Origin: UBA3774 sp045600025
Lineage (GTDB): Bacteria > Bacillota > Clostridia > Lachnospirales > Lachnospiraceae
Assembly: GCA_045600025.1 (NCBI GenBank)
Contig: JAZRXC010000057.1
Span: 1-46,167 of the forward strand
Reading direction: 5' to 3'
DNA length: 46,167 bases
Shown here: positions 17,374 to 25,690 of the stretch, one piece after another
How positions within the stretch are numbered: position 1 is the stretch's first letter
Layout: every line of letters starts with the position of its first letter
Position numbers and translations under genes: made by a program
The notes under the pieces: model-generated
Seen by the model: the letters and a program-made list of their open reading frames with translations, nothing else
What the model was told of the DNA's origin: nothing
Database searches by the model: none

Positions 17374-17892
17374 TTATCCCAACTTTTTCAGTACATTTGC
17401 AATCGGCACTATCAGAAAGCCGAGAGCGAAATTGCCGGCGGCCTGCATCAGATCCCAGGGGAAACCTGTTATAATCCACGCAACCATTTGCTTAAAATTC
17501 ATTCCGAACAGCAACGCCTGCACGGGAGCATAGAGCACGCCGAAGGTGACGCCGGAAAGGGCACATATGACGGGATATACTATGTACTGCGCCTTGACGG
17601 ACATATTCTTAGGCAGAAGCATAGTAACTCCCCAGAGAATCGTCCAGATATAAAGATAAGGAATCCACCAGCTCGCAAAGCCGGCAAATATACCATTCAG
17701 AATTATATAAACATATAGCGGAATCAAAGCTTTCCTGCGGTAAACGAGAGTATAAGCCATGGTCAGCATCGCCAGAGGGTGAATGTTGGGCAATACTTCC
17801 ATGATAATCTTGAGGCAGAACATAACTGCCCCGAGCATGGCAAATATAGCCATCTCTTTTACTGTGAGAGCTTTTTTATTTTGTGTACACAA
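17374..17892 (-). CDS. ECF transporter S component (substrate-binding membrane subunit)
   Basis: 172 residues with about five to six hydrophobic helices and small polar loops. KEMAIFAMLGAVMF in the first helix and the C-terminal PWDLMQAAGNFALGF are typical of energy-coupling-factor S components, which bind a vitamin or metal and associate with a shared EcfAAT module encoded elsewhere. The frame starts at TTG 17892 behind GGAG; an internal ATG 13 codons later lacks spacing for a ribosome site. It overlaps the end of the upstream DUF4430 gene by 17 bp, so the two are translationally linked. Substrate not readable; the DUF4430 partner hints at a corrinoid-like ligand. Confidence 0.82.
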   Translation of the reverse strand: MCTQNKKALTVKEMAIFAMLGAVMFCLKIIMEVLPNIHPLAMLTMAYTLVYRRKALIPLYVYIILNGIFAGFASWWIPYLYIWTILWGVTMLLPKNMSVKAQYIVYPVICALSGVTFGVLYAPVQALLFGMNFKQMVAWIITGFPWDLMQAAGNFALGFLIVPIANVLKKLG

Positions 17893-18283
17893 AGCTGAAA
17901 GTATCTCCGTTATTTATTGCTACTCTATCCGCATCGGTCAGGCACATCTCACCGTTTTGATAGATAGCCCAGTAATGGTAGTCTTTATCATAATCGGCAA
18001 CGATTCCGTTGACAGCGGTAACATAAAGGCCATACTGGGAATCATATCCATCGATAAAATTATGTTCAAGAAGAGCTGCCGCCAGGTATTCGCAGTTTGT
18101 ATTTACAGTAACGGTGACAGCCTTGTCGCCGGTCTTGACCTCAACCTTAATCCGGCTGGCGCCCTCACCGATAGTTGTATCTTCCGCATAGATTGCATTT
18201 GCCCAAAGAGCCTCTTCGTCAGCCGCACAGGCAGACGCAAAAACGAGCAGGCAGATAGTTATAACAGAGAAAAGTTTTTTCAT
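17876..18283 (-). CDS. Secreted DUF4430 (transcobalamin C-terminal-like) protein
   Basis: 135 residues from ATG 18283, set by GGGAGGAAA. Residues 1-20 form a signal peptide (MKKLFSVITICLLVFASACA). ASAC could be a weak lipobox or the end of a type I signal. The mature part carries the DUF4430 fold signature: YGLYVTAVNGI, DYDKDYHYWAIYQNGE and a C-terminal GDTFSFVY. DUF4430 is related to the C-terminal ligand-closing domain of transcobalamin and intrinsic factor. The overlap with an ECF S component suggests an extracellular ligand-capture partner; this is inference. Good SigA promoter upstream. Confidence 0.85.
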   Translation of the reverse strand: MKKLFSVITICLLVFASACAADEEALWANAIYAEDTTIGEGASRIKVEVKTGDKAVTVTVNTNCEYLAAALLEHNFIDGYDSQYGLYVTAVNGIVADYDKDYHYWAIYQNGEMCLTDADRVAINNGDTFSFVYTK

Positions 18284-18310
18284 ATTTTCCTCCCGAATCA
18301 TTCGCAGATT

Positions 18311-18339
18311 ATTATACATTTTCTACAGGAATGTGGCAA
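18311..18339 (-). promoter_or_regulatory. Promoter of the DUF4430-ECF operon
   Basis: Minus-strand TTGCCA (18334-18339), 17-bp spacer, consensus TATAAT (18311-18316), about 28 bases before the ATG. Confidence 0.75.
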
Positions 18340-18340
18340 A

Positions 18341-18367
18341 TAAAAAGACGCAGCCAGAGGCCGCGCC
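18341..18367 (-). terminator. Terminator of the small membrane protein gene
   Basis: On the minus strand a nine-bp stem (18359-18367 with 18347-18355, two G-U pairs), three-base loop, then TTTTTA. It ends just inside the -35 region of the next operon on the same strand. Confidence 0.85.
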
Positions 18368-18383
18368 TTAAGTGATAATCGGA

Positions 18384-18938
18384 TTAGTTGGTTCCTCTTT
18401 CCTTCTTATCAATGTACTTCGCAAATGTGATAACGAACTGCATGAATGCAAGTATCATAAGCACGATGCTGTGAAGCATATTGAGAATGCCAATCGGAGA
18501 GCCGTCATTTGCGCCGATAAAGTAAACAAGAACAAAAGCACAAGCCGCAAGAAGAATGACGCAAAGAGTAAGTGAAACGGTCTTGCCGAGGTTCTTGACA
18601 AAAAGCAGAACAACTATCGTAGCAAGGGCGATTGCAGTGCAGGCAATACCCAGCGCACGAGTGCCTTCAACGATAGCATCAATGAGAGCTGCTAAAAGTG
18701 ACAGGCCGCAGATTCCGGTGTAAACCTTGTAGAAACCGGCGGCATCCTTGGTATATCCGGCAAATACATAGTAAGCAGCAAAAACAAGTGCGCCGAGTGC
18801 GAACAGACTGCCTACCTGAAGACCGGTGCAGGCATTCTCATCAGTGATAGCCTGAATGCTGAGAACGATACCGCCCAAGATGCAGATAAGACTTAATACG
18901 AGGATTGCTTTATATACGAGAGATTTAGTTTTAAACAT
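18384..18938 (-). CDS. Small polytopic membrane protein, unknown function
   Basis: 184 residues from ATG 18938, chosen for GGAGG five bases upstream; the frame could extend to 19001 but that would cross the likely promoter. About six hydrophobic helices, short loops, a basic C-terminus (YIDKKERGTN). The first helix follows KTKSLVYKA. No motif is recognised. It is alone between its own promoter region and terminator, divergent from a glycosyltransferase operon, so context gives little. Confidence 0.8.
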   Translation of the reverse strand: MFKTKSLVYKAILVLSLICILGGIVLSIQAITDENACTGLQVGSLFALGALVFAAYYVFAGYTKDAAGFYKVYTGICGLSLLAALIDAIVEGTRALGIACTAIALATIVVLLFVKNLGKTVSLTLCVILLAACAFVLVYFIGANDGSPIGILNMLHSIVLMILAFMQFVITFAKYIDKKERGTN

Positions 18939-18994
18939 AACGACCTCCATATGAATATATGAGTAATATAGCACAAAACAAATAAAAGAGCAAT

Positions 18995-19023
18995 GTGACA
19001 AACACTGTTTTCTCTGCTATAAT
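18995..19023 (+). promoter_or_regulatory. Promoter of the GT2-glucokinase-GT4 operon
   Basis: GTGACA (18995-19000), 17-bp spacer, consensus TATAAT (19018-19023), 33 bases before the ATG. Confidence 0.7.
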
Positions 19024-19056
19024 TTACCCAGAGGACTAAACTCGTCAGGAGAAAAA

Positions 19057-19968
19057 ATGGGAAATATTCTTGCAGTTGTAGTTACATATAACAGACTCGA
19101 ACTTTTGAAAAAATGCATAGAATGCATCAAGGCGCAAAAGCAGCCTTGCGATATTCTGATTGTCAATAATGCGAGCACTGACGGAACTGGCGAGTACCTT
19201 GCCGGTATCACGGGGGAAGGAATATTTGCCCTTAATACAGGAGCTAACCTCGGCGGAGCAGGAGGCTTTGCCGCAGGTATGAAATATGCAGCCGAGCACG
19301 GATATGAATATGCCTGGATTATGGATGACGATTGCCTGCCCGGAGAAGATACGCTTTTGCTTCTCAAGGAGGCAGATGCATTCCTCGGCGGACCTGAAAA
19401 ATACGGCTATCTTGCCAGCAACATCATCTGGACCGACGGAAATGAATGCATAATGAACAGGTCGAAAAAAGTTCCGAAGCTTCCTGTGCCTGAAGGGGCA
19501 GATGACTTGGAACTCATTCGCGTGCTACAGTCTACTTTCGTGTCACTCCTTATTCCAACCGCGCATATTAAAAAATACGGTTTGCCGTTAGCTCCTTATT
19601 TCATATGGAATGACGATATAGAATTCACCAGAAGGCTCGCTGTACGCGGTAAGCTCCCTTCATACGAGGTCGGCGCAAGCAAGGCACTTCACGCCATGAC
19701 AAGCAACGTCGGAAGCAACATCGGAAGAGATGACATCGCAAAAATCGACAGATACCGCATGGCGTTCCGAAATGAGGCATGCACATACAGTAAAGAAGGC
19801 TTGTACGGCTTTGCGCTGTACTGGTACAGATGTTTAAGAAGCTTTGCCTACATCTGTTTTCAGGCGAAAGATAATCGAAAAAAGAGATTTGCCGCACTAT
19901 TTAAGGGCATAGGACAGGGCTTCACATTCAGACCGGAGCCCGAATATCCGGAGGCAAAAGATGTATAG
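19057..19968 (+). CDS. Family 2 glycosyltransferase, GlfT/rhamnosyltransferase-like
   Basis: 303 residues, start set by AGGAG. The GT-A fold is clear: VVVTYNR at the N-terminus, NNASTDGTGEYL, NLGGAGGFAAGM (typical of galactofuranosyl/rhamnosyl transferases), and the metal-binding WIMDDDC at about residues 87-93. WNDDIEF is the probable catalytic-base region. The product is presumably a cell-surface glycan; donor and acceptor are unknown. It ends with TAG, one of two certain TAG stops in the window. It overlaps the glucokinase gene by 8 bp. No membrane helices. Confidence 0.88.
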   Translation: MGNILAVVVTYNRLELLKKCIECIKAQKQPCDILIVNNASTDGTGEYLAGITGEGIFALNTGANLGGAGGFAAGMKYAAEHGYEYAWIMDDDCLPGEDTLLLLKEADAFLGGPEKYGYLASNIIWTDGNECIMNRSKKVPKLPVPEGADDLELIRVLQSTFVSLLIPTAHIKKYGLPLAPYFIWNDDIEFTRRLAVRGKLPSYEVGASKALHAMTSNVGSNIGRDDIAKIDRYRMAFRNEACTYSKEGLYGFALYWYRCLRSFAYICFQAKDNRKKRFAALFKGIGQGFTFRPEPEYPEAKDV

Positions 19969-20908
19969 AATAGGTATTGATCTCGGCGGAACCAATATAG
20001 CTGCCGGACTCGTAGATGAGAAATACAGCATCGTAGGTCGCGCGAGCGTTCCTACAGATATGCCGGCAAGCGCTGAAGAAATAGCGCAAAAAATTGCCAC
20101 GCTCTGCGAGCTTGTATGCGATAAAGCGGGCGTAAGCATGGCGCAGGTATCGGGCATCGGTATCGGAGCACCGGGCGCGGTAAATCCCGAGACGGGAGAA
20201 GTAATATTTGCCTGCAATATAGACATGCGCAATACCAATCTTGCGCAGATGGTAGGCGCGCGCACCAATATTCCCTGCAAGATAGAGAACGACGCAAATG
20301 CAGCGGCTTACGGCGAATACATTGCCGGCGCGGGACGGGGATGTTGTGATTTCATACTTCTGACAATCGGCACGGGAATCGGCGGCGGAATTATCATCGG
20401 CGGAAAATTATTTGCCGGAAGCAACTACGCAGGCGGAGAGATAGGTCATATGGTAACACACGCCGGCGGAGAAAAATGCTCCTGCGGCCGCAGCGGGTGT
20501 TTTGAAAGATATGCATCTGCATCGGCGCTTGTAAGAAGAGCGCAGGCACTCGTAAGTGACAAAAAAGACAGCATGATAATGCAGCTTGCAGGCAGAGATA
20601 TTTCCGCAATCAATGCCAAAAAAATATGCGATGCAGCGGATGCCGGAGATGAAACTGCGAAGGAGCTGCTGGCGGATTTTACTCGTGAGCTTGCGGCCGG
20701 ACTTACCAATATCGTAAATATATTCCAACCCGAGATCATCTGCGTAGGCGGAGGCATGTCGGCGCAGGGTGAAAAGCTTCTCGCACCGGTGCGTGAGATA
20801 TTATATAAAGAAAATTATGCAAGAGACATCGAGTCACAGGTAAAGCTTGTTGCCGCAGAACTCGGAAATGATGCCGGAATAATCGGCGCTGCATATATCG
20901 GAGCATAA
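19961..20908 (+). CDS. glk: ROK-family glucokinase
   Basis: 315 residues, the usual ROK kinase length. The phosphate-binding loop IDLGGTN starts at residue 5, followed by IGAPGAV, ENDANAAAYGE, and GTGIGGG. The ROK zinc site CSCGRSGCFE is complete. EIGHM carries the substrate-contacting residues. ATP-dependent phosphorylation of glucose (perhaps N-acetylglucosamine or ManNAc) is expected. No DNA-binding helix-turn-helix is present, so it is a kinase and not a repressor. GGAGG precedes the ATG, which overlaps the upstream GT gene; TAATG links it to the downstream GT gene. Confidence 0.92.
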   Translation: MYRIGIDLGGTNIAAGLVDEKYSIVGRASVPTDMPASAEEIAQKIATLCELVCDKAGVSMAQVSGIGIGAPGAVNPETGEVIFACNIDMRNTNLAQMVGARTNIPCKIENDANAAAYGEYIAGAGRGCCDFILLTIGTGIGGGIIIGGKLFAGSNYAGGEIGHMVTHAGGEKCSCGRSGCFERYASASALVRRAQALVSDKKDSMIMQLAGRDISAINAKKICDAADAGDETAKELLADFTRELAAGLTNIVNIFQPEIICVGGGMSAQGEKLLAPVREILYKENYARDIESQVKLVAAELGNDAGIIGAAYIGA

Positions 20909-21966
20909 TGAAAGTACTTATAGTTCTTCCAAAATTAACACTCGGCGGAGTCGAAACCTGCTGCGAAAATCTTGCGACTGCGCTGAAAAAAGCAGGCCAC
21001 GAGCCTGTTGTAGTAGCTTTGTACCGCTACGAATCTGCAATCAGCAAGCGCATAGAAGAAGCAGGAATAAAATTATATTATCTTGATAAAAAGACCGGCG
21101 CCGATTTTTCAATGTATAAAAAGCTGCGCAAAATCATTCGCACCGAAAAACCCGACGTAATCCACACGCATCTCTATGTTACAAAATATGTAATCCCGGC
21201 TTCCTTTGCTATAAAAGTAAAAAAAGTGCATACGATGCACAACATAGCAAGTGAAGAAAATCTAACCAGAATGGGGAATTCTCTGAATCGTATTTTCTTT
21301 AAATTCTGCAAGGTTCAGCCGGTAGCTATCAGCGAGATGGTAAGAGCCACAACTTCCGAGATGTTCAAAATACCCGGAGAAAAAATACCGATAGTCTTCA
21401 ATGGTATCCCGCTTGATCGCTGTCTGGTAAAAGAAAGCACTGAACTTTCGGACAGGCCGGTTATACTGAATATAGGGCGATTCACAGAGCAGAAAAATCA
21501 AATTGCTTTAATCGATGCAATGCACCTTGTTCACGAAAAGCATCCGGAAGCAGTGCTTCACATATACGGTGAAGGCGAGCTGCAGAGCGAGCTTGAAAAG
21601 CGCATAGGCGGAGCAGAGTATATTAAACTCTGCGGGCTTATCGGAAATATATACCCCATCCTTGCCGATGCGGATATATTTGCCCTTCCGTCTTCCTATG
21701 AAGGACTGCCGATGACGCTTATTGAGGCAATGGGCAGCGGCCTTCCGATAATTGCGAGCGCAGTCGGGGGAGTGCCGGAGCTGATTACTTCCGGCGAGAC
21801 CGGATTCATCTGCGGAACAAATGCACAGTCAATAGCTGACAAAATAAATGAATGTATAGAAAAAAGCGAACTTCGCGCAGCCTGCGCAAAATCCGCTCTT
21901 GAAAAATCCCGCCGTTTTTCTTCCGAAGTGATGGCGGAAGGATATATTAAAGTCTATCAGGGCTGA
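20908..21966 (+). CDS. Family 4 (GT-B) glycosyltransferase
   Basis: 352 residues. The N-terminal domain has LTLGGVETCCENLA (the GGxE acceptor-side loop), and the C-terminal domain has ILNIGRFTEQKN, HIYGEGEL, and the donor-site E-x7-E motif in SYEGLPMTLIEAMGSGLPIIAS (quoted across residues about 265-286). This is a retaining GT4 enzyme at the cytoplasmic membrane face. Start ATG overlaps the glk stop (TAATG) with GGAG upstream. Its TGA abuts the convergent gdhA stop with no spacer. Sugar and acceptor are unknown. Confidence 0.9.
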   Translation: MKVLIVLPKLTLGGVETCCENLATALKKAGHEPVVVALYRYESAISKRIEEAGIKLYYLDKKTGADFSMYKKLRKIIRTEKPDVIHTHLYVTKYVIPASFAIKVKKVHTMHNIASEENLTRMGNSLNRIFFKFCKVQPVAISEMVRATTSEMFKIPGEKIPIVFNGIPLDRCLVKESTELSDRPVILNIGRFTEQKNQIALIDAMHLVHEKHPEAVLHIYGEGELQSELEKRIGGAEYIKLCGLIGNIYPILADADIFALPSSYEGLPMTLIEAMGSGLPIIASAVGGVPELITSGETGFICGTNAQSIADKINECIEKSELRAACAKSALEKSRRFSSEVMAEGYIKVYQG

Positions 21967-23316
21967 TCAGCACACGCCCTGCTCAACCATGGCCGCAAAG
22001 ATTTTCTCGGCAGCGGCCAGATTCGCACCGGCAATTAAGTCGCCGGGCTTGCCGTATTTAGCAGCAGCTTCGTTAACATTCTTATAGACATTCTTCATGA
22101 TAGGATGAAGCTTGTTGTCAACGTCTTCAGCGCTCCAGCAGAGCTTTTCTGCATTCTGAGCCATCTCCATAGCAGATACTGCAACACCGCCGCAGTTAAC
22201 AGCCTTATAAGGAGCAATTACGATGCCCTGCTCACGCAGATAAGAGATTGCATTCGGGGTGGTAGGCATATTTGCGACTTCTACGAGAACCTTGCAGGTG
22301 CCTTCGCGCACGATACGCTTCGCATCTTCAAGATGAATATCATTCTGGACGGCACAAGGCATATAGATATCAGCTTTTACGCGGCCCCAGGGCTTAGTCT
22401 CGGGGAAGAAAGAAACGCCGTATTTATCAGCATAGTCCTTCGCGCGGTTGCGACGGGAATCACGCATCTCAAGCAGATAGTCAATCTTATCGCCCGTAAT
22501 ACCGTCAGGATCGTAGACATATCCGTCGGGACCCGAGATGGTAAGTACCTTGCCGCCCATAGCATCGATTTTCTTAGCGCAGCCCCAGGCAACATTACCA
22601 AAACCGGAGAGAGCGAAGGTCTTGCCGGAGACGGACTCGCCGAGATCATTAAGAAGCTCTTCTGTGAAATAGAGCGCACCGTATCCGGTTGCAGTGTCAC
22701 GGCCGACAATACCGCCTGATGCGATAGGCTTGCCGGAGAGGACACCTGATTCATAAGTATTGATAAGGCGCTTGTACTGACCGAACATATATCCGAGCTC
22801 TTTGGTGCCGCAGCCGAGATCGCCGGCAGGACAGTCCATATTTGCCCCGATATAATGATAGAGGTTAGTCATAAATGACTGACAGAAACGCATAAGCTCC
22901 GTATCAGATTTTCCCTGAGGATCGAAGTCGGCGCCGCCCTTACCACCTCCGATGGGAAGACCGGTGAGAGAGTTCTTGAACATCTGCTCAAAGGACAGGA
23001 ACTTGAGCGTTCCGAGATCTACTGAAGGAGAAAAACGGATACCGCCCTTGTACGGACCGATTGCGCTGCTGAACTGAATTTTCCAGCCGCGGTTAACATG
23101 AATGTGTCCGGCATCATCTTCCCACGGAATGCGGAAAGTAACGATTTTTTCAGGCTCAACAAGGCGCTCAAGAAGAGCAACCTTGCGGTAGGTTTCTTCA
23201 TGCGCATCAATAAGCGGGCGGAGTGAATCCAAGATTTCCGTAACGGTCTGAATAAATTCAGGCTCGCTGGCATCTTTTGTCTTTACAACTTCCAAAACTT
23301 CATCAACATAAGACAT
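21967..23316 (-). CDS. gdhA: Glutamate dehydrogenase, hexameric class I (probably NADP-dependent)
   Basis: 449 residues from ATG 23316, set by AGAGGTG; the frame can extend to 23355 without a ribosome site. The glutamate site appears in GPYKGGIRF and the catalytic-lysine region LPIGGGKGGADFDP. The Rossmann motif is SGFGNVAWG. Length and sequence fit the short hexameric enzymes making glutamate from ammonium and 2-oxoglutarate. Coenzyme choice is inferred from family likeness only. Monocistronic, with its own promoter; convergent with GT4. Confidence 0.95.
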   Translation of the reverse strand: MSYVDEVLEVVKTKDASEPEFIQTVTEILDSLRPLIDAHEETYRKVALLERLVEPEKIVTFRIPWEDDAGHIHVNRGWKIQFSSAIGPYKGGIRFSPSVDLGTLKFLSFEQMFKNSLTGLPIGGGKGGADFDPQGKSDTELMRFCQSFMTNLYHYIGANMDCPAGDLGCGTKELGYMFGQYKRLINTYESGVLSGKPIASGGIVGRDTATGYGALYFTEELLNDLGESVSGKTFALSGFGNVAWGCAKKIDAMGGKVLTISGPDGYVYDPDGITGDKIDYLLEMRDSRRNRAKDYADKYGVSFFPETKPWGRVKADIYMPCAVQNDIHLEDAKRIVREGTCKVLVEVANMPTTPNAISYLREQGIVIAPYKAVNCGGVAVSAMEMAQNAEKLCWSAEDVDNKLHPIMKNVYKNVNEAAAKYGKPGDLIAGANLAAAEKIFAAMVEQGVC

Positions 23317-23357
23317 TACATACACCTCTTTTATCACCTTGATTAAAAATATCAATC

Positions 23358-23386
23358 ATATTAGCACAAACGCTTGCTTTTGTAAA
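23358..23386 (-). promoter_or_regulatory. Promoter of gdhA
   Basis: Minus-strand TTTACA (23381-23386), 17-bp spacer, TAATAT (23358-23363), 41 bases ahead of the ATG. Confidence 0.65.
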
Positions 23387-23480
23387 TCTTATTAATTGGC
23401 GGCTTCAATTAGTTAAGAAAATTAGGAAAACACTTAATTATATTAATACACAATTGCGACGGGATTTTGTCAAAAATGAT

Positions 23481-23508
23481 TTGAGAAAAAACATAAATCT
23501 GCTATAAT
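23481..23508 (+). promoter_or_regulatory. Promoter of ddl
   Basis: TTGAGA (23481-23486), 16-bp spacer, consensus TATAAT (23503-23508), 24 bases before the ATG. Confidence 0.7.
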
Positions 23509-23532
23509 GAAAACCGTTATCGGAGGCATATT

Positions 23533-24480
23533 ATGGACCTATCTGCGAAAGTATATGTAGTGTATGGCGGTATATCTACTGAGAGAGAAATCTCGTTAAA
23601 AAGCGGTGCAGCAGTAGCCGAGGCGCTGCGCGAATACGGCTATACAGATGTTACATTATTTGACATCACTGTCGACAATTTCAGCGAGCTTCTTTCGGCG
23701 AAGCCCGATATGGTATACATAGCTCTTCACGGTGAAGGCGGTGAAGACGGCAAGATTCAAGGTATGCTGGACTGGGCGGGAATTCCCTACACCGGCCCCG
23801 GCGTGGCATCAAGTGCCGTATGTCTCAACAAGATATTCACTAAGCAGGTACTCACTGCAGCAGAGATTCCGACAGCAAGGTATATTGCAAAACAGAATGT
23901 ACGCCCTTCTGATCGTCCGGCTCTTTTAGAGAGAATCAAAAGTGAACTCGGATTTCCCATGGTACTTAAGGCACCCAGCCAGGGTTCAAGCATCGGCGTT
24001 GTTATAGTTCACGACGAGAAGGAATTCGAAGAAGCCGCGGCAGAGGTTTTCAAATACGGAGAAGACATCCTGGCAGAACAGTTCCTTGACGGCACGGAGA
24101 TTACGGTCCCGATTATCGGAAATGATGAGCTCACCGTACTTCCCGAAATAGAAATCACATCTGAAAATGAGTTTTATGATTATCAGTCGAAATATACCGA
24201 AGGAATGTGCCATCACATTATACCCGCTCGCATAAGCGAAGAGGACCGCGTAGCAGCTAAGAAAATAGCAAAGCGCGCTTATCGCGCGCTCGGATGTACG
24301 GGAATATCCCGTGTTGATATGATAGTTGATAAGAAATACGGCCCTATGGTTCTGGAGATTAATACCTCACCGGGCATGACTTCCATGAGCCTGGTTCCGG
24401 ATTCGGGACGCGCTGCCGGAATATCATTCCCGGAGCTGACATCCAGAATTCTTACATACGGTTATGAGACGGAGAGGTAA
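23533..24480 (+). CDS. ddl: D-alanine--D-alanine ligase
   Basis: 315 residues, ATP-grasp ligase joining two D-Ala for peptidoglycan precursors. N-terminal VYGGISTEREISLKSG, HGEGGEDG, the loop APSQGSSIGV (omega/phosphate region), YDYQSKYT with the Tyr typical of Ddl rather than the D-lactate ligases, and the metal-binding VLEINTSPGMTSMSL at the end. GGAGG sets the ATG. Short for some Ddl enzymes but normal for this class. Its TAA lies inside a hairpin shared with the convergent pncB stop. Confidence 0.93.
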   Translation: MDLSAKVYVVYGGISTEREISLKSGAAVAEALREYGYTDVTLFDITVDNFSELLSAKPDMVYIALHGEGGEDGKIQGMLDWAGIPYTGPGVASSAVCLNKIFTKQVLTAAEIPTARYIAKQNVRPSDRPALLERIKSELGFPMVLKAPSQGSSIGVVIVHDEKEFEEAAAEVFKYGEDILAEQFLDGTEITVPIIGNDELTVLPEIEITSENEFYDYQSKYTEGMCHHIIPARISEEDRVAAKKIAKRAYRALGCTGISRVDMIVDKKYGPMVLEINTSPGMTSMSLVPDSGRAAGISFPELTSRILTYGYETER

Positions 24481-24494
24481 TCACCTCTCCTTTT
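24471..24494 (+). terminator. Terminator built from the ddl and pncB stop region
   Basis: Perfect eight-bp stem GGAGAGGT (24471-24478) with ACCTCTCC (24483-24490), loop AATC holding the end of one stop and the start of the other, then TTTT. The T-run is on the plus strand only, so ddl gains most. The pncB C-terminal codons form one arm. Confidence 0.8.
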
Positions 24495-25680
24495 CTCTGG
24501 CCAGACGGAAGTCTACGGAGCGCTTTAAATACTCGAGATACTCAACGTCCTGGCACATAGCTTTGCCGGGTGCATCAGAGAGCTTTGCTACCGGACGGCC
24601 GTTTACATATTGCAGTTTAATAACAATATTCAAAGACTCCTCGCAGGTATCATTTGAGCAGTAAGTACCGATGCCGAAGGAAACCTTAGCACGGTCCTTG
24701 AAGTAATCATATATCCTTTGCGCATAATCAAAATCCAGTCCGTCACTGAAAAGAAGAGTCTTAGTTCTCGGATCCACGCCGTATTTCTTATAATGCGCAA
24801 TCATCTTTTCGCCCCATTCGAAGGGGTCGCCGCTGTCGTGACGCACACCGGAGTAGTTATTTACCATGGCGCGGTTGAAATCCAGCAGGAACAGATCAGT
24901 CGTTATAGTATCGGTAAGAGCGGTTCCGTTATCGCCCTTATATTCATCGTACCAGTCTTCAAGTGCGAAATGATTTGTATAAGCGAGCGGTATGGAATCA
25001 ATACCCTGATACATCTGAACAAATTCATGAGCATAAGTTCCTATAGGTGTAAGATTGTATTTTTTGGCGAGCATCATATTTGAAGTGCCGACGCAGTTTT
25101 TCGTCTCAAATGCAAAACGCCGCACTACCTCATCTTCCCATTCGCGGGAGAGTCTTCTGCGGCAGCCGAACTCTGCAAATGAAAAAGTGTATTTGCCTGA
25201 ATTGAACTCTTTTATTTTCTGATCAAGGCGCTGTCTCGCCGACACCATAAGCTCATCGTAATCATATTTCGTGCGGAAATATACTTCATTTACAATTTCG
25301 AGCAAATGTATCTCGAACTGCATCGCGGAAAAGAGCGGTCCGGACACTACTACGGAAAGTTCGCCGTCGCTGCTTAAGGAAGTTTTGACATATTCGCGCA
25401 GCGGATGCCAGAGCTTCAAAAATTCCACATAGTCATTTTTGATAAATCTGATTGAACGCAGATAGTCGAGCTCATCAGGGGTAAATTTCAGAGAGCACAG
25501 GTGGTCTATCTGGGCATTGATTTCAGCGAGCATGTCGGGTGTGAATTTAATGCCCTCGTTGCGGCATTTGAAATAATACTCACCGCATAAATCGGTGTGT
25601 TTGTGGAAGATGACCTGATCCATATTGAACTTGTACAGGTCGGTGTCAAGTAGTGATGTTACAATCGGTTCAAATTTCAT
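24481..25680 (-). CDS. pncB: Nicotinate phosphoribosyltransferase
   Basis: 399 residues, the short PncB type. It makes nicotinate mononucleotide from nicotinate and PRPP. Visible motifs: LLDTDLYKFNM at the N-terminus, FGCRRRLS, GTYAHEFVQ (the His phosphorylated in the reaction), GVRHDSGDP and SDGLDF. Last gene of the minus-strand NAD-salvage operon; AGAGG, overlapping the end of the preceding gene, sets the ATG. The gap to that gene is 10 bp. Confidence 0.95.
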   Translation of the reverse strand: MKFEPIVTSLLDTDLYKFNMDQVIFHKHTDLCGEYYFKCRNEGIKFTPDMLAEINAQIDHLCSLKFTPDELDYLRSIRFIKNDYVEFLKLWHPLREYVKTSLSSDGELSVVVSGPLFSAMQFEIHLLEIVNEVYFRTKYDYDELMVSARQRLDQKIKEFNSGKYTFSFAEFGCRRRLSREWEDEVVRRFAFETKNCVGTSNMMLAKKYNLTPIGTYAHEFVQMYQGIDSIPLAYTNHFALEDWYDEYKGDNGTALTDTITTDLFLLDFNRAMVNNYSGVRHDSGDPFEWGEKMIAHYKKYGVDPRTKTLLFSDGLDFDYAQRIYDYFKDRAKVSFGIGTYCSNDTCEESLNIVIKLQYVNGRPVAKLSDAPGKAMCQDVEYLEYLKRSVDFRLAREKER

Positions 25681-25690
25681 GATATGCCTC

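Noticed and set aside
22105..22719. 204-codon frame antisense to gdhA
   Set aside because: Shadow of a highly conserved gene; no family likeness and no initiation signal.
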